Virus record (IMG/VR): IMGVR_UViG_3300020442_002930
Coordinates: 1-43,968 of that record
DNA: 43,968 nucleotides
Strand: one strand, 5' to 3'
Origin: a virus
Part shown: positions 1-7,490 of the stretch, one piece after another
How positions within the stretch are numbered: the first letter of the stretch is position 1
How the letters are laid out: each line of letters begins with the position of its first letter
Translations under genes and position numbers: made by a program
The notes under the pieces: generated by a model
Databases searched by the model: none
What the model saw: only the letters and a program-made list of their open reading frames with translations
What the model was told of the DNA's origin: nothing

Positions 1-474
1 CTCAATCACAGAATTAAAGTCTGTAAAGAAATGCTTTCTGATTTAGATAGAATTAAATCTGCAAGTAAAGCATCTCGTAACGTTAAAATTAAAGGTTCTG
101 TTGCGATCGATAAACAGGTATCAAAAGTACAATATAAGAAAGAAGATGCTAATTTTAAAATTGTATCTATCAATCCAATACAGATACCAAATAAAAACAG
201 GTTGTACACTTTTAATTGTAAATACAAAGTTGTTACTGAGTACGTTACAGACAGTCCAAGTGGATTTGTAATATCAGGTTCGACTATTAAGAATTTTAAC
301 AAGGCTACAAGTAGAGCAGTAACTTTACGTAAGCCTGATGATTACTTACCAGTGTTCTTATCAAAGACACCAAAACAAATTGATGAGGCATGGAAAGGTA
401 TAACTACAAAAACATTTGCACCGAACGGTCGTATCAATAAAGATACTATATTATTAAGAGTGTTAGACAAATGA
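1..474 (+). CDS. Conserved hypothetical protein, 5' end cut by window edge
   Basis: The reading frame is open from base 1, and the first Met codon in the window is at 31, so this is probably the C-terminal part of a longer protein whose true start lies outside. The visible 157 codons are lysine-rich and end in a stop overlapping the ATG of the gp33 gene (ATGA). It therefore belongs to the same transcription unit as gp33 and gp32. The C-terminal part (LRKPDDYLP and GRINKDT motifs) resembles, from memory, a conserved uncharacterised protein of marine T4-like phages. No catalytic motif, membrane segment or signal peptide is visible. I do not assign a function. It is real coding sequence: the gene overlap and the uninterrupted frame support this. 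Confidence 0.7.
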   Translation, partial: LNHRIKVCKEMLSDLDRIKSASKASRNVKIKGSVAIDKQVSKVQYKKEDANFKIVSINPIQIPNKNRLYTFNCKYKVVTEYVTDSPSGFVISGSTIKNFNKATSRAVTLRKPDDYLPVFLSKTPKQIDEAWKGITTKTFAPNGRINKDTILLRVLDK

Positions 475-716
475 GTAAAGTTGAAGAACAATTTCTAACA
501 AGAACGAGATTCACCAAACTTATCGAAGGTACAGTAGCTGAAAAAAAGATACCTTATATGGATGCTGTGATTCATGTATGTGAAAAAAATCAGATTGAAG
601 TAGAAGATATCAAAAGATTTATTTCGCCTGTTATCAAAGATAAGATTGAAGCAGAGGCAATGAATTTAAATTTCTTACCGAAAAAAAATTCTATTGATGA
701 TGCATTTTTTGAGTAA
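471..716 (+). CDS. gp33: gp33-like late transcription co-activator
   Basis: Small protein (81 aa; T4 gp33 is 112 aa) that in T4 bridges the host RNA polymerase beta-flap and the sliding clamp, so that late promoters are transcribed with the late sigma gp55. The body (RFTKLIEG, PYMDAVIHVCE, LNFLPKK) matches the short gp33 form of marine T4-like phages. The C-terminus IDDAFFE is an acidic-hydrophobic tail of the type used by gp33 and gp55 to bind the clamp. It overlaps the preceding gene by 4 bp and lies directly upstream of gp32, a neighbourhood also found in cyanophages. Its presence agrees with the many TATAAATA late promoters in this window. The identification rests on recognised motifs and context, not on an alignment. 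Confidence 0.85.
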   Translation: MSKVEEQFLTRTRFTKLIEGTVAEKKIPYMDAVIHVCEKNQIEVEDIKRFISPVIKDKIEAEAMNLNFLPKKNSIDDAFFE

Positions 717-730
717 AGTTGTATATATAT

Positions 731-774
731 TATAGGTACCTTGCAAGCTAGTGAATGGTTGGGAGGGTACTATA
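731..774 (+). promoter_or_regulatory. Hairpin in the gp32 leader, candidate translational operator
   Basis: TATAGGTACC (731-740) pairs with GGTACTATA (766-774), giving a 9-bp stem with one bulged G around a 25-nt loop. It lies in the 106-bp gp33-gp32 gap, about 48 nt upstream of the gp32 ATG, and is followed by A/U-rich repeats and a strong Shine-Dalgarno sequence. In T4, gp32 represses its own mRNA by binding a folded element upstream and then the unstructured A/U-rich leader. The similar order here suggests the same role. No T-run follows the stem, so an intrinsic terminator is less likely. Confidence 0.5.
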
Positions 775-780
775 TACAAG

Positions 781-808
781 TAATATTTCAGTTAATATTT
801 CAGTTAAT
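781..808 (+). repeat. 12-bp tandem repeat in the gp32 leader
   Basis: Two perfect copies of TAATATTTCAGT (781-792, 793-804) and a partial third (TAAT) lie between the leader hairpin and the Shine-Dalgarno AAGGAG (809-814), which stands 8 nt before the gp32 ATG at 823. The A/U-rich repeats would be unstructured in RNA and could be cooperative binding sites for gp32, as in the T4 leader. Confidence 0.75.
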
Positions 809-822
809 AAGGAGACAATACG

Positions 823-1710
823 ATGTCATTTGAAACATTAAAACGCAATCGCGGAAGTAATATCAGCAAAATCATTAAAGCAGCAGAAGCCACATCTAGT
901 GGTGAAACAAAATCCTACGTCGATGACAGGATTTGGAAACCAACTGTTGATAAAGCTGGTAACGGTTATGCCGTAATCAGGTTCTTGCCAGGTAAAGATG
1001 GCGAGATTCCATTTGTAAGATATTGGGATCACGGGTTCAAAGGCCCTACCGGTTTATGGTATATCGAAAACTCTCTAACTTCTATAGGTCAACCAGATCC
1101 AGTTGGTGAGTTAAACTCTAGACTTTGGAATTCAGGTATAGAATCTGATAAAGAAAAAGCTAGAAGTCAAAAAAGAAGACTGCATTACGTAACCAATATT
1201 ATGGTTGTAAGCGATCCTTCAGCTCCTCAAAACGAAGGTAAGGTATTCCTATATAAGTTTGGTAAAAAAATCTTCGATAAGATTTATGATCTTATGAATC
1301 CATCTTTTGCAGACGAGCAACCAATAGATCCATTTGATTTCTGGGAAGGCGCAGATTTTAAACTTAAGATTAGAAACGTAGAAGGTTATAGAAACTACGA
1401 TAAATCTGAGTTCGCACCTGCTGCAGTATTTCAAGATGGTGATGAGGCTAAGTTAGAAAGTGCATATAATCAATTGCATGATCTTACCGAGTTCACTAAT
1501 CCTAAGAACTATAAGACATATGATGAGTTAAAAGCGAAATTAATGAGAGTTCTTGGAGAGGAAATGAACCAAGGTACTTATCAAGTTAAGGAAGAGAATA
1601 AGATTAACGAGCCAGTTGAGTCTGTAGCTCCAGTGACTGCTGAAGAAGTTGATACTTCTGAAGAGGACACAATGTCTTACTTCGCTAAACTTGCAAAAGA
1701 AGACGCTTAA
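823..1710 (+). CDS. gp32: gp32 single-stranded DNA-binding protein, zinc-free form
   Basis: Binds ssDNA cooperatively during replication, recombination and repair. The N-terminal LKRNRGSN segment resembles the basic LAST motif used for cooperativity. The OB-fold core carries DHGFKGPTGLWYIENS and RRLHYVTNIMVVSDP. The C-terminus is strongly acidic (EVDTSEEDTMSYF), as expected for the partner-binding tail. At 295 aa it is close to T4 gp32 (301 aa). The His of the T4 zinc site region (DHGF) remains, but there is no cysteine anywhere in the protein, so the T4 His-Cys3 zinc site is absent, as I recall for cyanophage gp32. The start is fixed by AAGGAG 8 nt upstream. Its stop overlaps the convergent stop of the minus-strand gene that follows. 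It is likely translationally autoregulated through the leader. Confidence 0.95.
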   Translation: MSFETLKRNRGSNISKIIKAAEATSSGETKSYVDDRIWKPTVDKAGNGYAVIRFLPGKDGEIPFVRYWDHGFKGPTGLWYIENSLTSIGQPDPVGELNSRLWNSGIESDKEKARSQKRRLHYVTNIMVVSDPSAPQNEGKVFLYKFGKKIFDKIYDLMNPSFADEQPIDPFDFWEGADFKLKIRNVEGYRNYDKSEFAPAAVFQDGDEAKLESAYNQLHDLTEFTNPKNYKTYDELKAKLMRVLGEEMNQGTYQVKEENKINEPVESVAPVTAEEVDTSEEDTMSYFAKLAKEDA

Positions 1711-3497
1711 GTCCCGCTCAATCCAACATTCAATCTTTGATTTAGTGCGTTCGATCCATCACGCGTGTTAGGGTGGCCCACTATCAAAGATTGATTTTGT
1801 GTTGAGTAATTGTTTTGTGAAGTGATTAACGTATTAGGATTTGAAGCTGGTGCTCCTCCACCTGTCATTGCATTCGGAAGATTACTGCCAAGAGTGGTAG
1901 CAGATGAAGGTGGTAACCTACTCACAAGCCCTTCAGTGCTTGATATATCTTGAAATAGATTCATTCCACCGCCTTGAGCTCTTTTTCTAATATGATTTAA
2001 ACTTGTAATCTGATTTAATTGACTTTCAGACATCGGTCTTCCTAAGAACCAACTTGCTAAATAATCACCTGCCACATTAGGAGCCAAAGCTCCAAGAGAA
2101 CCAAGAAGTATACTTCCGACTGTAGCGCCTTTAGGTCCGAATGTAATTCCACCAAGAGCTCCACCTAGCGCACCAAAGGCAAACATATTCAGTGAAGAAC
2201 CAAGTTCTTCACCTATTCTTTTTCTTTTTTCATCTTCAGATAAATTGTCATCTGCTAATGTTTGCTGTACGCTACTGGCTGTTAAAATACCTGCAAGTAA
2301 ACCTAATGGCCACACACCACCAAGAAAACGAGCAATACCTTTAGGTCCAAATATTCTACCATATCTGTTTTCTAGTGCTTTATCGAGTTGCGCATTTGTA
2401 GCAAACCTACCTGAACCTTTTTGTTGTACGCCGCCACCTTTAGCTTTTTCTAAACCTGCTTTACTTAAAGCCGATGGTGAAAGTTTGTTTGCTGCTTTTA
2501 TTTTTTCGTTGTACCCTGGGTCTAATTTTCTTGGGTCACCAGCTCCACGATTTTTAAAAGCATCATAACCTTTCTTTGCTAAGTACGTAGTACCTACAAC
2601 GCCTGCACCAATCTCAAGATTCGATGGTCCTTCACTACCATCTTCAGATACAGTATAACCAAGTAAGTTTGCTAAAGCGATTATTGAAGCAACAACTGGT
2701 AATTTTTTTAATGTCTTTACGCTTAATAACATTTTTCTAAACTTAGGTGAAACAAAAAAACCAAAGGCACCTAAGACACCAGCCGCACCAAGAATGTCTT
2801 TACCAAGTTCTCTTATATTTTCTGTGCTAAAGTTCTTACCTTCAACAAGATTATTTAAACGTGTAAGGCCGTCACCTGCAAGATTAGCAATACTATTAGC
2901 CATTGCAGCAAATCCACCTTTGTAATCAGGACCAAAAATTACTGTAGCTAACTTTTCTAAATTATCTGTTAGTCTACCTAGTTCTTTATCTACTTTCTCA
3001 TTTTTAGTTAAAGCACCGAGTATTCCACCAAGTATTCCACCTTTTTTACCAAATAAGATATAACCTAAACCAAATCCTTCTAAAGCACCTGTTAAATATT
3101 TTCTTAAATCTTTTGTTAATTGTTTCTCTCCTGGTTCTCCAGGTAAAAAGAAGTTAGCAATTTCATCAGCAAATCCTGTTAGTAAACCACCAATAAGGCC
3201 TCTTTTAAAAAGTCGAGTTGTAAATAGAGTTGCAGCGGTTGCAAGTGCTCCTAGACTAGGTAAACTAAAACTTGGCAATTTGAAACCACTAAATCTACCA
3301 CCTCCACCTGATGATTGTTGTGTGTCTCGAGTATTTACTTTTCTTGCTTCGCGAGAAGCTTCAAGTTCTTTTCTATCTTCTTTAGCGTCTCTTCTTTTAA
3401 GATAAGTTAAGAAGCCGTTTATACCTTTACTTGTTTTCTGAGTATTCTCATCTACACTTATTAAGGTCTTATTGATATCTGCTAATGTTGCTGCCAC
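1707..3497 (-). CDS. Tail tape-measure / length-determination protein candidate (gp29-like)
   Basis: A 596-aa protein with a charged N-terminal region (about residues 1-65: ISVDENTQKTSKGINGFLTY, then many Lys/Glu/Arg) of coiled-coil character. After this come Gly-rich and hydrophobic stretches (about 80-125, 140-165, 235-260, 395-480) alternating with helical linkers. This pattern is common in tape-measure proteins, and the length is almost that of T4 gp29 (590 aa). It sits at the end of a minus-strand unit after gp26 and the gp51-like gene, in the tail-hub neighbourhood. The start is GTG at 3497, preceded by a weak AGAGAG; the frame overlaps the end of the gp51-like gene by 29 bp. The gene ends tail to tail with gp32, overlapping by 4 bp. 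No sequence motif proves the role; a membrane-active virion protein is the alternative. Confidence 0.5.
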   Translation of the reverse strand: MAATLADINKTLISVDENTQKTSKGINGFLTYLKRRDAKEDRKELEASREARKVNTRDTQQSSGGGGRFSGFKLPSFSLPSLGALATAATLFTTRLFKRGLIGGLLTGFADEIANFFLPGEPGEKQLTKDLRKYLTGALEGFGLGYILFGKKGGILGGILGALTKNEKVDKELGRLTDNLEKLATVIFGPDYKGGFAAMANSIANLAGDGLTRLNNLVEGKNFSTENIRELGKDILGAAGVLGAFGFFVSPKFRKMLLSVKTLKKLPVVASIIALANLLGYTVSEDGSEGPSNLEIGAGVVGTTYLAKKGYDAFKNRGAGDPRKLDPGYNEKIKAANKLSPSALSKAGLEKAKGGGVQQKGSGRFATNAQLDKALENRYGRIFGPKGIARFLGGVWPLGLLAGILTASSVQQTLADDNLSEDEKRKRIGEELGSSLNMFAFGALGGALGGITFGPKGATVGSILLGSLGALAPNVAGDYLASWFLGRPMSESQLNQITSLNHIRKRAQGGGMNLFQDISSTEGLVSRLPPSSATTLGSNLPNAMTGGGAPASNPNTLITSQNNYSTQNQSLIVGHPNTRDGSNALNQRLNVGLSGT

Positions 3498-3663
3498 TTT
3501 GCTCTCTTTGTTTTTCCTCTAAGTGCTCATTTAATAATATTATATAAACCTCTCTCTCCCACGGTAACATTCCTTCTAAGTCTGATAATGAATAGTTGAA
3601 ATGCTGCATCATTAAAAAATTCGTCTTGAAATAGTTCTCCAACGTTTCATGAGAGAGGTTAAT
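3469..3663 (-). CDS. gp51: Small gp51-like baseplate hub assembly protein, ATT start proposed
   Basis: The space between gp26 and the tape-measure candidate is filled by an open frame of 64 codons containing NYFKTNFLMMQHFNYSLSDL and GMLPWEREVYIILLNEHLEE. These resemble the small gp51-like hub-assembly protein that follows gp26 in marine T4-like phages. The conserved part extends upstream of the first ATG (3612), so an ATG start would remove it. The codon at 3663-3661 is ATT and forms TAATT with the gp26 stop, which mimics the TAATG stop-start couplings used by at least seven other gene pairs here. I therefore propose an ATT start (or an ATG lost by mutation or assembly error). Alternatives are TTG at 3642 or ATG at 3612 (47 aa). 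The end overlaps the next gene by 29 bp. Confidence 0.65.
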   Translation of the reverse strand: MNLSHETLENYFKTNFLMMQHFNYSLSDLEGMLPWEREVYIILLNEHLEEKQREQSGSNISRYQ

Positions 3664-4379
3664 TAAAAAAAATCATTGAGCCCCTGTAATTTAACTACGT
3701 TTTCTTTCTTGCATTTTTTGCATTCAAAAGTATCTTCATAAACTAAATTTGGTAATCCTTCAACAAAATCCATAATCTTTTGCATTTGAACATTATTTAA
3801 ACTATTAACAAAAGTTTCAATCTCTTCCTCAGTCTCATCTTTTATTAAAACGTTTTCTTCTTCTGTTTGTACAGAATGCATACACATTTTAATATTTTCA
3901 AATATAACTGAAGCTTCTTTTGCATCTTCTTTAAATATGTTTTGATGCCTAAGCATATCAACGTATGTAGGATATTTCATAGTTACTGCGATATCGTCAT
4001 TTAATTTAATCACGTTATCTTTAATTTCAGTTTCTGTCAACTTAACGCCATCTAAGTTAACAGTAACTTCATTTTCTTCATTACATTCACTGCAAGCCAT
4101 TAATATTCTTGAAGTCTCACCTACTGATTTTGATCTTACTTTTGTGAATATGTAATCAACATCAAACGTAGAAAGTTTATTTACGTCGATGTCTTGTACA
4201 CAATTTTCAATACATTGTAATATTGAATTTAATATCTGTTTAGTATCTTTTGATTCGAAAGCTACTAACATTGATTTTTGTTCTTTTACCAAAAATGGTC
4301 TGTACTTAACTAATTTATTAGTAGACGGTACAGTTAGTTCATAAATTGGTTTATCATTTGATAATTTAGGTAAACCCAT
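3663..4379 (-). CDS. gp26: gp26-like baseplate hub subunit with zinc-ribbon cysteines
   Basis: Baseplate hub protein (238 aa; T4 gp26 is 208 aa). The N-terminal LSNDKPIYELTVPSTNK, the KYRPFLVKEQKSML segment and the KSVGETSRI stretch are characteristic of the gp26 family in cyanophages. Two CxxC pairs, ACSECNEEN near residue 102 and ECKKCKKEN near residue 223, suggest a zinc ribbon linking the two halves of the protein. The start is ATG at 4379 with GGAG upstream; a TTG one codon earlier (4382) is less likely. Its stop TAA overlaps the proposed start of the gp51-like gene. It is co-transcribed with the tail-tube-like gene just upstream. Confidence 0.8.
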   Translation of the reverse strand: MGLPKLSNDKPIYELTVPSTNKLVKYRPFLVKEQKSMLVAFESKDTKQILNSILQCIENCVQDIDVNKLSTFDVDYIFTKVRSKSVGETSRILMACSECNEENEVTVNLDGVKLTETEIKDNVIKLNDDIAVTMKYPTYVDMLRHQNIFKEDAKEASVIFENIKMCMHSVQTEEENVLIKDETEEEIETFVNSLNNVQMQKIMDFVEGLPNLVYEDTFECKKCKKENVVKLQGLNDFF

Positions 4380-4388
4380 CAATCACTC

Positions 4389-5081
4389 CTATAATATATC
4401 AATACCACCAAGTGGTGTATCAATATCCATGTTAATAAAACCTTGTACGTTTTTAGATCTTCTCCAGTTTGTAAACGCAAAGGTTACTGTCAATTGAACT
4501 AGACCATCTAGTTCGTTCGTTAATTCTATAGCACTTGTTGCTATTGGAAATGCATCAATTAAGTCAACTGAATAAACACTTCCTCCGCCAATACCAGCAT
4601 TAAATCTTATAGGTCCTATTTGTTTGCTAAACCCTTTAAGTGGCTGTCTGAGTTGATGTATAGTTACATCTCTGGCATACTCATCTTTATATTTAGATGT
4701 AAACGCACTAAAACCTTCTTCAGGTATTATTGTGTTTCTCCAAGCATCAAAATATTCTTTTACACCATAATCATTCATTAAATAAAAAGTCATACTTACG
4801 TCATCAACAGCGTAACCATAAGCAACTTTTTGAAACTCCATACCTATTCTTCTATCATTAGTTAATATGGCTTTTGCAGGTAAAGTTGCATTACTACATA
4901 ATATGTTTAATTCTCTGCCAGATGCTCCGCCGCCGCCAAGATTTAACAGACCTAATACTCCACCTATCAATCCGCCTCCTCCGCCGAAATTAGTAGGTAG
5001 CGTTACTAAAAATCTATTTGATCTTGCAAATCCTAGTTTGGTATTCGCTAATGCTTTAATTTCATCTATACTATTAGCCAT
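4389..5081 (-). CDS. Tail-tube family protein, probable gp54-like tube initiator or gp19 paralogue
   Basis: A 230-aa protein with the layout of the T4 gp19/gp54 tube family. An N-terminal FARSNRFLVTLPTNF strand leads into a Gly-rich loop (residues about 32-55). Then come VSMTFYLMNDYGVKEYFDAW and, near the C-terminus, a DAFPIATSAIELTNEL strand with VTFAFTNWRR, the usual closing strands of tail-tube domains. Its place between gp26 and the gp2/gp4 genes, away from the usual gp18-gp19-gp20 cluster, favours the baseplate tube initiator gp54 over the main tube protein. The start has AAGGA upstream and overlaps the preceding gene by 8 bp. The poly-Gly loop is longer than I would expect in gp19. Confidence 0.65.
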   Translation of the reverse strand: MANSIDEIKALANTKLGFARSNRFLVTLPTNFGGGGGLIGGVLGLLNLGGGGASGRELNILCSNATLPAKAILTNDRRIGMEFQKVAYGYAVDDVSMTFYLMNDYGVKEYFDAWRNTIIPEEGFSAFTSKYKDEYARDVTIHQLRQPLKGFSKQIGPIRFNAGIGGGSVYSVDLIDAFPIATSAIELTNELDGLVQLTVTFAFTNWRRSKNVQGFINMDIDTPLGGIDIL

Positions 5082-5661
5082 TTGCTATCCTTCTTGAATC
5101 AGAATATACTCTATTAGCGCTTTCTTTTTGCCATCTAGCAATAGGTAGAAACGTCGCTATCTCCCATTCTGGTGACGCAACTTCTGCAAATCTTGATCTT
5201 ACGTGCTGTAGTAGATAATGTTTTAAACATGGTTTAAAATATCTAAATTTTGCTGCGCCTTTGAGTAAGTTATAAGTTAATCTGAACCTTGTGCTTTCAT
5301 CATACTTTTTATTAGTTGTTTCTAGTAAACTATCTAAAAACTTTGCTCGAAGAACCGGAGGAACATAATGTAAGTTAAGTCCTCTAAAACCACCCGGTGC
5401 AGGTTCAATCGGTATCACCAAAGGGAAGGTATCATAGTAAGGTAATTTTTCTTTATGCTTTGGATCGTAAGTGAACATTATCATAGTACCATATGTGTGA
5501 CTTGATTTTTGTTTTACTTCTGGGTTTCTAATAAGTTGTTGTCTATTAACTCTTGTAAGTTGTTGCACCTTTTTACGAAACCATTCTCTTGATTCTTTAG
5601 TTCTAGGTGTAATGCCTTTTCTAAAAGCTTCAAGTTCTAATTTTTGAAATAAATTACTCAT
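5074..5661 (-). CDS. Conserved virion protein, gp2-like DNA end protector candidate
   Basis: A 195-aa basic protein with a conserved-looking centre, FTYDPKHKEKLPYYDTFPLV followed by GGFRGLNLHYVPPVLRAKFL. I associate this pattern with the protein next to the gp4 head-completion gene in T4-like phages, often called gp2 (DNA end protector, which caps packaged DNA ends against RecBCD). T4 gp2 is longer (274 aa), so the name is tentative. The gene directly follows gp4 as in the T4 order gp2-gp4-gp53. The ATG at 5661 has no Shine-Dalgarno sequence. A perfect late octamer ends 5 nt before the ATG, so the late mRNA should be leaderless. Confidence 0.55.
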   Translation of the reverse strand: MSNLFQKLELEAFRKGITPRTKESREWFRKKVQQLTRVNRQQLIRNPEVKQKSSHTYGTMIMFTYDPKHKEKLPYYDTFPLVIPIEPAPGGFRGLNLHYVPPVLRAKFLDSLLETTNKKYDESTRFRLTYNLLKGAAKFRYFKPCLKHYLLQHVRSRFAEVASPEWEIATFLPIARWQKESANRVYSDSRRIANG

Positions 5662-5666
5662 GTTTC

Positions 5667-5674
5667 TATTTATA
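5667..5674 (-). promoter_or_regulatory. T4-type late promoter, leaderless configuration
   Basis: On the minus strand the bases read TATAAATAGAAACATG: a perfect late octamer, 5 nt, then the start codon of the gp2-like gene at 5661. In T4 the octamer spans about -13 to -6, so +1 would fall on the A of ATG. It overlaps the last codons of gp4. Confidence 0.75.
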
Positions 5675-6176
5675 ACTTTTTCTTACGTTTTCTTTTACGA
5701 AATGGCTTTAATGGCGTATACTTTTTTAATTTACCTGGTACAGGCTTTGGTAACAGTTTCATTTCTTGCAGAGTTTTTTCTGTCCATATATGAAACTCCC
5801 AACCTCTATCTTTTGCGTAGTTATCAGCAGCTTCCCATTTATTCATATTTTTTACGTAATTTAAACCTTCTGCAATATACCTCTTAGTTCTTTTTTCGCC
5901 TGTTGGTGGTACAGTTTCTCTTTCAGGTTTTATCTCAACTAATAATGTTTTATCTTCGTACATTATTTTAACATCAACAAAATACTTATGGTACTTTTTA
6001 TCTACTTCATAGAAATATGGAATTACAACTTCTTCTGAACTCCAATATTTAATCTTTGGATTATTATCACACCAACCAAACACAGCTCGTTCCCAAAGTG
6101 ATCTATAAATAACGTTATTAAAATCACCTTTATATTTTGTTTTATTTTTAACTATGTAACGACCTGAATAAACCAT
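5670..6176 (-). CDS. gp4: gp4 head completion protein (TnsA-like nuclease fold)
   Basis: A 168-aa protein matching T4 gp4 (gp50/65), which acts after DNA packaging to finish the head and allow tail joining. The N-terminus VYSGRYIVKN, then YRSLWERAVFGWCDNN, WSSEEVVIPY and KYHKYFVDVKI, followed by TLLVEIKPE, is the typical gp4 pattern. The E..., D(V)KI and EIKP residues resemble the active-site arrangement of TnsA-like endonucleases. The C-terminus is strongly basic (KPFRKRKRKKKL). I start it at ATG 6176 because the in-frame codon at 6188 is TTG and the family begins close to the GRY motif. It diverges from gp48; the gp48 late octamer touches its start codon. Confidence 0.88.
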   Translation of the reverse strand: MVYSGRYIVKNKTKYKGDFNNVIYRSLWERAVFGWCDNNPKIKYWSSEEVVIPYFYEVDKKYHKYFVDVKIMYEDKTLLVEIKPERETVPPTGEKRTKRYIAEGLNYVKNMNKWEAADNYAKDRGWEFHIWTEKTLQEMKLLPKPVPGKLKKYTPLKPFRKRKRKKKL

Positions 6177-6183
6177 ATAAATA
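6176..6183 (+). promoter_or_regulatory. T4-type late promoter for gp48
   Basis: Perfect TATAAATA on the plus strand, 35 nt upstream of the gp48 ATG (6219). It overlaps the first base of the divergent gp4 start codon, so late transcription to the right and gp4 expression to the left share this site. Confidence 0.75.
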
Positions 6184-6218
6184 AACAAATAATACTTTAA
6201 TATATCTATAGGTTTAAT

Positions 6219-7490
6219 ATGAGTATACTAAATAAAGTCGGCCCGTTAGGAGAAAAAGTTGGAAGATCTCTTTTTGGAAACGTAGGTGAGGCAGTTCGAT
6301 CATTTACAAATAAATCTGGATTAGGCGAAACTCTTACTGCAGCACAATCTTTAACTGAAACTGGATCAACTGATGCTTTAATGTATCCGTTAGACGTGGT
6401 TGGAAATCCTGCATATCCTGCTACAATAAGATTTAAAGTTATGAGATATGGTTCACCAACTGATCAATCACAAAAACAAATGGATAAGACAATTGAAGAT
6501 AATCTAAAAAAACAAGGTGCAACTCCATTTTTTGCAGACGACACTACATTCGATGGCTCAAATGCTGATTTTTCAAGTAACGAAGAAGATTTTAATGATA
6601 CTACTGATTTAGCTTCTACAGGTGGCGTATCATTCAATAATGTGGGAAAAGGATTTAGAGCAAAAGTAAGTGCTGGCGCTCAACAACTATTCGGTTCAGT
6701 GGCTCAAACACAACTAGGAAAAAGTGTTTCCACCTCATTACAAGCAGGAATGAGATTTCTTGAAGAAAGAAATGAACCTATAGTAATGATGCATTATCCA
6801 GTCTCTACTCAATTTAATGATAATGCTTTATATGATAACGTTAATCTTGGAGCTTCAGGTGCTATTGCAGAGGCAGCTTTAAATTCAGGCCTCGGCGTCA
6901 CAGGAGCAGTAGTAGAAAACTTACAGGCTGGTGTAAATTCTTTAAGTGATGTTCTAAGTGCAAATCCTCAAATCGGAAAAGATGCCATGGCTTTTAGTGT
7001 TGAAAGAATAAATCGATTTTTTGGAGGTTTATTAGGAGGAGGAATACAAAACACTGTTTCTCTTCAAGCGAGAATAATAGTTAATCCAAATGTTAGATCA
7101 ATATTTAGAGGAGTTAATTTAAGAGAATTTAGTTTTCAATTTAAATTTATTGCTACATCAGCTCAAGAAGCTGAAATAGTTCAGAAGATTGTTGCACACT
7201 TTAGAAAAGAATTGTATCCAGACGTTTTTGGCGTTACTGTTGGCGATCAAGAAGCAGCAGTAGGATTTAAGTTTCCAAATGCATTTAAAATTTCATTTCA
7301 ATTTAAAGGTGTAGATTCTACTAAGATACCACAAATCAAGCCAGCTTATCTTAGAGCTGTTTCACACACAATAAATCCAACTGGTGGTGGTTTTAGAACA
7401 GACGGCCAACCTAATGAAATTGATCTTACATTACAGTTTGTTGAACACGAAACAATAACGAAAAAAGATGTTGTAGAAGGTGGATTCTAA
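6219..7490 (+). CDS. gp48: gp48-like baseplate tail-tube cap protein
   Basis: Caps the hub and nucleates the tail tube. At 423 aa it is longer than T4 gp48 (364 aa). The C-terminal half carries the family pattern: NPNVRSIFRGVNLREFSF, a strand with FKFIATSAQEAEIVQKIVAH, then FRKELYPD, FPNAFKISFQFKG and AYLRAVSHTINPTGGG, ending in LTLQFVEHETITKKDV. The N-terminal half is less conserved and includes an acidic Asn/Asp-rich linker (about residues 105-135) and Ala/Gly-rich helices. It has only a weak AGG upstream. It heads the central baseplate operon and overlaps gp53 by a TAATG. Confidence 0.85.
   Translation: MSILNKVGPLGEKVGRSLFGNVGEAVRSFTNKSGLGETLTAAQSLTETGSTDALMYPLDVVGNPAYPATIRFKVMRYGSPTDQSQKQMDKTIEDNLKKQGATPFFADDTTFDGSNADFSSNEEDFNDTTDLASTGGVSFNNVGKGFRAKVSAGAQQLFGSVAQTQLGKSVSTSLQAGMRFLEERNEPIVMMHYPVSTQFNDNALYDNVNLGASGAIAEAALNSGLGVTGAVVENLQAGVNSLSDVLSANPQIGKDAMAFSVERINRFFGGLLGGGIQNTVSLQARIIVNPNVRSIFRGVNLREFSFQFKFIATSAQEAEIVQKIVAHFRKELYPDVFGVTVGDQEAAVGFKFPNAFKISFQFKGVDSTKIPQIKPAYLRAVSHTINPTGGGFRTDGQPNEIDLTLQFVEHETITKKDVVEGGF

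Noticed and set aside
1690-1730. Terminator between the convergent gp32 and tape-measure genes
   Set aside because: The two stops overlap and no stem followed by a T-run is visible on either strand.
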